From positions 124,001 to 188,000 of the forward strand of contig NZ_JAASRW010000007.1 in the NCBI RefSeq assembly GCF_011761355.1: DNA of 64,000 bases, read 5' to 3'. A model generated the notes under the pieces. The model did no database searches. It was not told where the DNA came from and worked only from the letters and a program-made list of their open reading frames with translations. This document shows, piece after piece, positions 60,126 through 64,000 of the stretch. Source of the DNA: Paenibacillus lupini. Its GTDB lineage: Bacteria > Bacillota > Bacilli > Paenibacillales > Paenibacillaceae. The translations under genes and the position numbers were made by a program. Every line of letters begins with the position of its first letter. Within the stretch, counting starts at the first letter, position 1.

Positions 60126-60951
60126 CTGGTATACTCCGTTCTTCTTGACTTTGGTTGGCAAGCTGTACAAGCTCGCGTTTAATTTCGGATAATTGGGTAT
60201 CAATTCTTGCATCGATACTTCCGAATGCAGAGCGAATTACACAACCGAAATCTTTTACCGTAGCATCTGGAATGATCTGAAGCTCTGCTTGCGAATCGAT
60301 AACAAGATTAAGCTCTTCCCTAGCCGCTTGAACAAAAGCGAGCTGGCCCGGTGAGACACAAAGGGCAATGACGCCTTGCTCTCTTCTTCGGGATAAAGAT
60401 TTACGTATAAGTTCAAGTGCCATTTCTGGTGCTTCAGTCAGCTGCCTGCCAATTACTTTCTCCGAAATGGAGACGCTCAGCTCGACCAAGAATGGCTCTG
60501 CTTCTTGAATGATTTGCTCACGCATTTCGTAAGCGGATTTCAGAATTGCACTTGCTTCCGCTAGCCGGCTTTCCCACTCTTGCTGAACAGCCAGTTCTGC
60601 TTGATCGCGGCCTTCTGCAAATCCTTGTTCAAATCCCGCTGCACGTGAGGCTTCAGAAACCGTCTCGTCTTCGAGCCGTTTCTCCAGCCACCAAGCATCA
60701 ATCTTGGCTTCCGTTGCGGCTATCATTTGATCGCATTGTTCACCAGCTTCACGTATACGTTCTTCTGCGAATATTTGTGCATCTGCGATGATTTGGTCTC
60801 GTATGGAGATTGTCTCTTCATCCGGACCTGTCTCTTCAATAATCTCTTCAATCGTTTCTTGCTGCTCTGCAGCTGCATGTTTGTTGAGCCAATAAAGCTG
60901 TTTCAGCTGGTCCAGTGCGATGACGCTTGAAGACTTTATCAAATTAGACAA
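60112..60951 (-). CDS. fliH: Flagellar assembly protein FliH
   Basis: Regulator and anchor of FliI at the C-ring. The 279-aa protein starts SNLIKSSSVIALDQLKQL, has a Glu-rich middle, a coiled coil with AAGFEQGFAEGRDQAE (GxxxG-like) and a C-terminal domain resembling ATP-synthase delta/V-type E subunits. I chose TTG at 60951, nine bases after GGAG and overlapping fliG by eight; GTG at 60972 and ATG at 60960 are alternatives but sit on the ribosome-binding site. Confidence 0.9.
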   Translation of the reverse strand: MSNLIKSSSVIALDQLKQLYWLNKHAAAEQQETIEEIIEETGPDEETISIRDQIIADAQIFAEERIREAGEQCDQMIAATEAKIDAWWLEKRLEDETVSEASRAAGFEQGFAEGRDQAELAVQQEWESRLAEASAILKSAYEMREQIIQEAEPFLVELSVSISEKVIGRQLTEAPEMALELIRKSLSRRREQGVIALCVSPGQLAFVQAAREELNLVIDSQAELQIIPDATVKDFGCVIRSAFGSIDARIDTQLSEIKRELVQLANQSQEERSIPDEQY

Positions 60952-61957
60952 TGATATCATCTCCTCCACCACGGGCGATGATTATTTCGCCGGCTTCTTC
61001 TAGCCTACGAATCGTAGCGACGATACGGGATTGAGCTTCTTCAACATCACGCAGCCGGACAGGGCCCATAAACTCCATTTCTTCCTTGAATGTATCGGCC
61101 ATTCGTTTCGACATGTTGCGGAAAATAGATTCCCGTACTTCTTCGCTTGCCACTTTGAGGGCGAGTTGAAGATCGGCATTCTCGACATCGCGGATAATAC
61201 GCTGAATGGAGCGGTTGTCGATGTTGACAATATCTTCGAAGACAAACATACGCTTCTTGATTTCTTCCGCCAGTTCTGGATCTTCAATCTCGAGAGCATC
61301 CAGGATGGTACGTTCCGTACCACGGTCGACACCATTCAAAATTTGTACGATCGAATCAATACCACCTGCATTTGTGTAATCCTGAGTTACTGTAGCCGAA
61401 AGCTTTTGTTCCAGTACACGTTCTACCTGACTAATAACTTCAGGAGAAGTACTGTCCATCAAGGCAATTCTGCGGGCAACATCAGCTTGCTTCTCTTGCG
61501 GAAGCGAAGACAGGATATGTGAGGATTGCTCGGACTGCAGATAAGAAAGCACTAGTGCGATTGTCTGCGAATTTTCATTTTGGATAAAGTTTAAGATTTG
61601 AGTCGGTTCAGCTTTACGTGCAAAATCAAACGGCCTAACCTGTAGCGTTGCCGTTAAGCGATTAATCACTTCAACTGCCTTTTGCTCACCAAGCGCTTTC
61701 TCTAAAATCTCTTTCGCATATGAGATACCGCCTTGCGAGATATATTCTTGAGCTAAGCAGATTTGATGGAAATCGCTCAAAATCTGTTCTCTCTCTGCGC
61801 TGTCCACTTTCCGGACGTTAGCAATTTCAAGAGTGAGCTGTTCAATTTCTTCTTCTCTCAAATGCTTAAAGATTTGGGCTGAAACTTCTGGTCCCAGAGT
61901 AATAAGCAGAATCGCCGCCTTTTGCCGGCCGGTTAATCCATTGAGCGGTCTAACCAT
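60944..61957 (-). CDS. fliG: Flagellar motor switch protein FliG
   Basis: C-ring torque-generating protein bound to FliF. The 337-aa protein has the N-terminal TGRQKAAILLITLGPEVSAQIFKHL, a middle domain with ENSQTIALVLSYL (usually EHPQTIAL), and the C-terminal charged region RMFVFEDIVNIDNRSIQRIIRDV that meets the stator. I chose ATG at 61957, after AGAGGTGGTTCCT; a GTG at 61966 is within that site. Confidence 0.96.
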   Translation of the reverse strand: MVRPLNGLTGRQKAAILLITLGPEVSAQIFKHLREEEIEQLTLEIANVRKVDSAEREQILSDFHQICLAQEYISQGGISYAKEILEKALGEQKAVEVINRLTATLQVRPFDFARKAEPTQILNFIQNENSQTIALVLSYLQSEQSSHILSSLPQEKQADVARRIALMDSTSPEVISQVERVLEQKLSATVTQDYTNAGGIDSIVQILNGVDRGTERTILDALEIEDPELAEEIKKRMFVFEDIVNIDNRSIQRIIRDVENADLQLALKVASEEVRESIFRNMSKRMADTFKEEMEFMGPVRLRDVEEAQSRIVATIRRLEEAGEIIIARGGGDDIIV

Positions 61958-61968
61958 AGGAACCACCT

Positions 61969-63552
61969 CTATTCATCCACAAGCCAGGTGCGTAGCAAGT
62001 TGACAAATTCATCTGGCTTGCGTTTGGCGAGTGTTTCTAGATTTTTACGAGCCTGACTGTCATTGTTTACACTTTCAAAATCAATCGTAGGGAATTCCGG
62101 TTTAGCCGTAGTCTCGAGCATTGCTGCTGCTTCTGCTGCAGCTTCTTCTTCAGCCCGCTTTCTACGTCTGCGTACGAGCATAACGGAAAGGCCGCCAATC
62201 AAAGCAAGTGCTGCTGCACCAAGACCAATCGCCCATTGGGTAGATAAACCGCTAGTTGATGTTCCAGCATCATTAGCTGCAAAGTTTTGACCGAGAATTG
62301 TAACTTTTTTCGCGATTAATGCGTCATCAGTTAAATCCTGACCAGAATCAGCAAGCTGTGCACGAACAACAGAACTTAGGAAATCAGTTAGTTCCTTACG
62401 GGATGTTTCAGTAAGTTTGCTTTCCTCAACACCAATGCTGATCGATAAATCTTTCAGTTGATATGGTGCCGATTCGATCTGATTGTTAATGCGGTCATAA
62501 TCATAATTTGTTACGCGTGAGCTTTGCTCGGACGAACCGTTTGTGCTGTCCGTTGCTGTATAGCCAGGAACATCTGTTTCTCCAGTGCCTGCTACACCAC
62601 CTGCCGGTGTGGAACCATTCGTTGATGTGCTATTATCCTGCTGTTCACTTACGATAATTCCGTTGTTATTGTTCTCAGCAAGCGGCCTCACAAGCTTTTC
62701 TTCTGATACTTTCTTGTCGAAGTTAAAGCTGCTTGCCACACTAATCACCAGATTGTCGCCGATCATAGGAGACAAAAATTGCTGAATGTTCTTTTTCACT
62801 TCCGCTTCGTATTTCCGTTGAATTAGGAACTGAGTCTCAGCAACATCTGTTGCAGCGCCTACTTTGTTACCATCAACTTCAGAAGACACAAGCTCACCTT
62901 GCGGACTAGAAATCGTGATATCTTGAACCGCTAGCTTTGGTACCGCCGTTTTCACCAGGTTGTAATACCCGTCAACTTCTTGTTGGCTTGGACGATATCC
63001 AGCTGTGAAATTCATCATAATCGAAGCAGAAGCCTGTTCTTTTTCTTCAGCCGACAGGAATACTGATTCTTCCGGAAGGTTGATAAGTACTTTAGAACTT
63101 TGAACCCCTTGCATCCGATTAAGCAATTGTTGAACTTCGCCGTTAAGCGCATTGATGTATTTGACGTTAAATTCATTTTCCGTTTGTCCAAAGGCACTTC
63201 CGCCATCAAAGGCTTCGAAACCAATTGAACCATTCTGTACAAGGCCTTGCGACCCAACGTCTACCCGGGTTCTTGTCGCTACAGCACTAGGTACCGAAAT
63301 ACTCTTGCCGTCCGCGCTAAGTTGATAAGGGATACCGTTCCCATCCAAGTAAGTCATAATTGCTGCTGCATCCGTCGTATCTAGACTTTGAAAGGCTACT
63401 TCATAATCTGTTCGTGTGAAAATATAAGTCAAAATCACAATCGTCAACAACAATGCACCAATCGATGCCCCCAGCCCTATTTTTTGTTTTTTGCCCATTT
63501 GACCCCAAAACTGTGTGAGTCTCTGTCGGTATTGGGCGATTCTTTCGTTCAC
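61969..63552 (-). CDS. fliF: Flagellar MS-ring protein FliF
   Basis: Forms the membrane MS-ring that founds the basal body. The 527-aa protein has membrane segments near 26-46 and 435-455, ring-building motifs between (VPSAVATRTRVDVGSQGLVQ, LINLPEESVFLSAEEKEQASASI), a variable Ser/Thr/Gly-rich region (about 300-345) and a cytosolic FliG-binding tail (NLETLAKRKPDEFVNLLRTWL). GTG start after GAGGTGACGAC. Confidence 0.96.
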   Translation of the reverse strand: MNERIAQYRQRLTQFWGQMGKKQKIGLGASIGALLLTIVILTYIFTRTDYEVAFQSLDTTDAAAIMTYLDGNGIPYQLSADGKSISVPSAVATRTRVDVGSQGLVQNGSIGFEAFDGGSAFGQTENEFNVKYINALNGEVQQLLNRMQGVQSSKVLINLPEESVFLSAEEKEQASASIMMNFTAGYRPSQQEVDGYYNLVKTAVPKLAVQDITISSPQGELVSSEVDGNKVGAATDVAETQFLIQRKYEAEVKKNIQQFLSPMIGDNLVISVASSFNFDKKVSEEKLVRPLAENNNNGIIVSEQQDNSTSTNGSTPAGGVAGTGETDVPGYTATDSTNGSSEQSSRVTNYDYDRINNQIESAPYQLKDLSISIGVEESKLTETSRKELTDFLSSVVRAQLADSGQDLTDDALIAKKVTILGQNFAANDAGTSTSGLSTQWAIGLGAAALALIGGLSVMLVRRRRKRAEEEAAAEAAAMLETTAKPEFPTIDFESVNNDSQARKNLETLAKRKPDEFVNLLRTWLVDE

Positions 63553-63593
63553 GTCGTCACCTCACCCAACTTCTGTCTAGTTCGAAAGCACTA

Positions 63594-63905
63594 TTATACT
63601 TGCATTCGCATAATTTCTTGATAGGCATCGATGACTTTATTGCGAATTTGTGAAGTCAGCTGCAAGCTAAGTTCTGCTTTCTCAGAAGCGATGAGAACTT
63701 GTGAAACATCAACCTCGCCGATCATGTATTGATTGTTTAGCTTATGTACTTCTTTTTCCTGGGCATCCACGCTATTGAGTGCTTGTTCCAAGTATTGGCC
63801 GAAAGAATTCGTCATCTCTGCAGGAGTGGCCTGCTGTTGAGGTTTCGCTGTTTCGAGAAGCTTGGTAACGGCTTGTGCGGGATTCATTTGCAACGGTTGA
63901 ATCAT
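63594..63905 (-). CDS. fliE: Flagellar hook-basal body protein FliE
   Basis: Joins the MS-ring to the rod. The 103-aa protein has FGQYLEQALNSVDAQEKEVHKL and the C-terminal VLIASEKAELSLQLTSQIRNKVIDAYQEIMRMQV pattern. The ATG follows GGAGGGACGGAC. It lies between flgC and fliF as in B. subtilis. Confidence 0.96.
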   Translation of the reverse strand: MIQPLQMNPAQAVTKLLETAKPQQQATPAEMTNSFGQYLEQALNSVDAQEKEVHKLNNQYMIGEVDVSQVLIASEKAELSLQLTSQIRNKVIDAYQEIMRMQV

Positions 63906-63929
63906 GTCCGTCCCTCCGTCTTATTCAAT

Positions 63930-64000
63930 TTATTTTCCAATCTCTAAAGCCTTCACGAACATGGCTTTTGAAGCATTAAGAGCTGTTACGTTCGCCTCAT
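63930..64000 (-). CDS. flgC: Flagellar basal-body rod protein FlgC (3' end, partial)
   Basis: Only the last 23 codons are in the window, reading EANVTALNASKAMFVKALEIGK then TAA. This is the characteristic FlgC C-terminus, and the gene lies directly before fliE as in other Firmicutes. FlgC is a proximal rod subunit. The rest lies beyond the right edge. Confidence 0.9.
   Translation of the reverse strand, partial: EANVTALNASKAMFVKALEIGK

Overview
This window reads as a chromosomal core segment of a motile, endospore-forming Firmicute. It looks most like Paenibacillus or a close relative. The pointers are Bacillus-type gene order (spoVF-dap, pnp-rpsO, nusA-infB, polC-rseP-dxr-cdsA-uppS, rpsB-tsf, fla/che), PolC, SpoVF dipicolinate synthase, SwrD- and SwrB-like proteins, strong AGGAGG ribosome-binding sites with many TTG/GTG starts, and several conserved proteins I associate with paenibacilli. 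The assignment is inference from gene content; no rRNA is present. Every convincing gene lies on the minus strand, so the window is read from right to left. Long plus-strand reading frames are shadows of these genes.

From the right edge (transcription order): flgC (3' end), fliE, fliF, fliG, fliH, fliI, fliJ, a YlxF/MotE-like protein, fliK, flgD, a TIGR02530 flagellar-operon protein, flgE, swrD, fliL, fliM, fliY, cheY, fliO, fliP, fliQ, fliR, flhB, flhA, flhF, flhG, cheB, cheA, cheW, cheC, cheD, an unassigned membrane protein, sigD, a FapA/DUF342 protein, a 108-aa protein, a SwrB-like protein and an MltG-like protein. This is one ~30-kb fla/che operon with many overlapping genes. The products build the basal body, export gate and hook, run chemotaxis, and supply the sigma factor for late flagellar genes.

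Then come rpsB (own promoter and leader), tsf, pyrH, frr, uppS, cdsA, dxr, rseP, proS (archaeal/eukaryotic type) and polC. A strong sigma-A-like promoter plus a structured leader starts rimP-nusA-rnpM(ylxR)-ylxQ-infB-rbfA-nrnA-truB-ribF. rpsO and pnp follow, each with a terminator. The left end holds ylxY, an M16 peptidase (ymxG), dut, the sporulation genes dpaA-dpaB, then dapG, dapA and an RNase J gene. The asd gene often found between dpaB and dapG is absent.

No dramatic new gene system is evident; this is conserved core genome. The less ordinary signals are in non-coding DNA and small genes. They are: a family of short palindromic repeats just upstream of ribosome-binding sites (three 41-bp copies before pnp, relatives before dapA and ymxG); a rimP leader with mutually exclusive hairpins; a possible three-way-junction RNA abutting the ylxY ribosome-binding site; a REP-like palindrome between dut and dpaA; a long nested palindrome upstream of dxr; and a cluster of poorly characterised genes around sigD.
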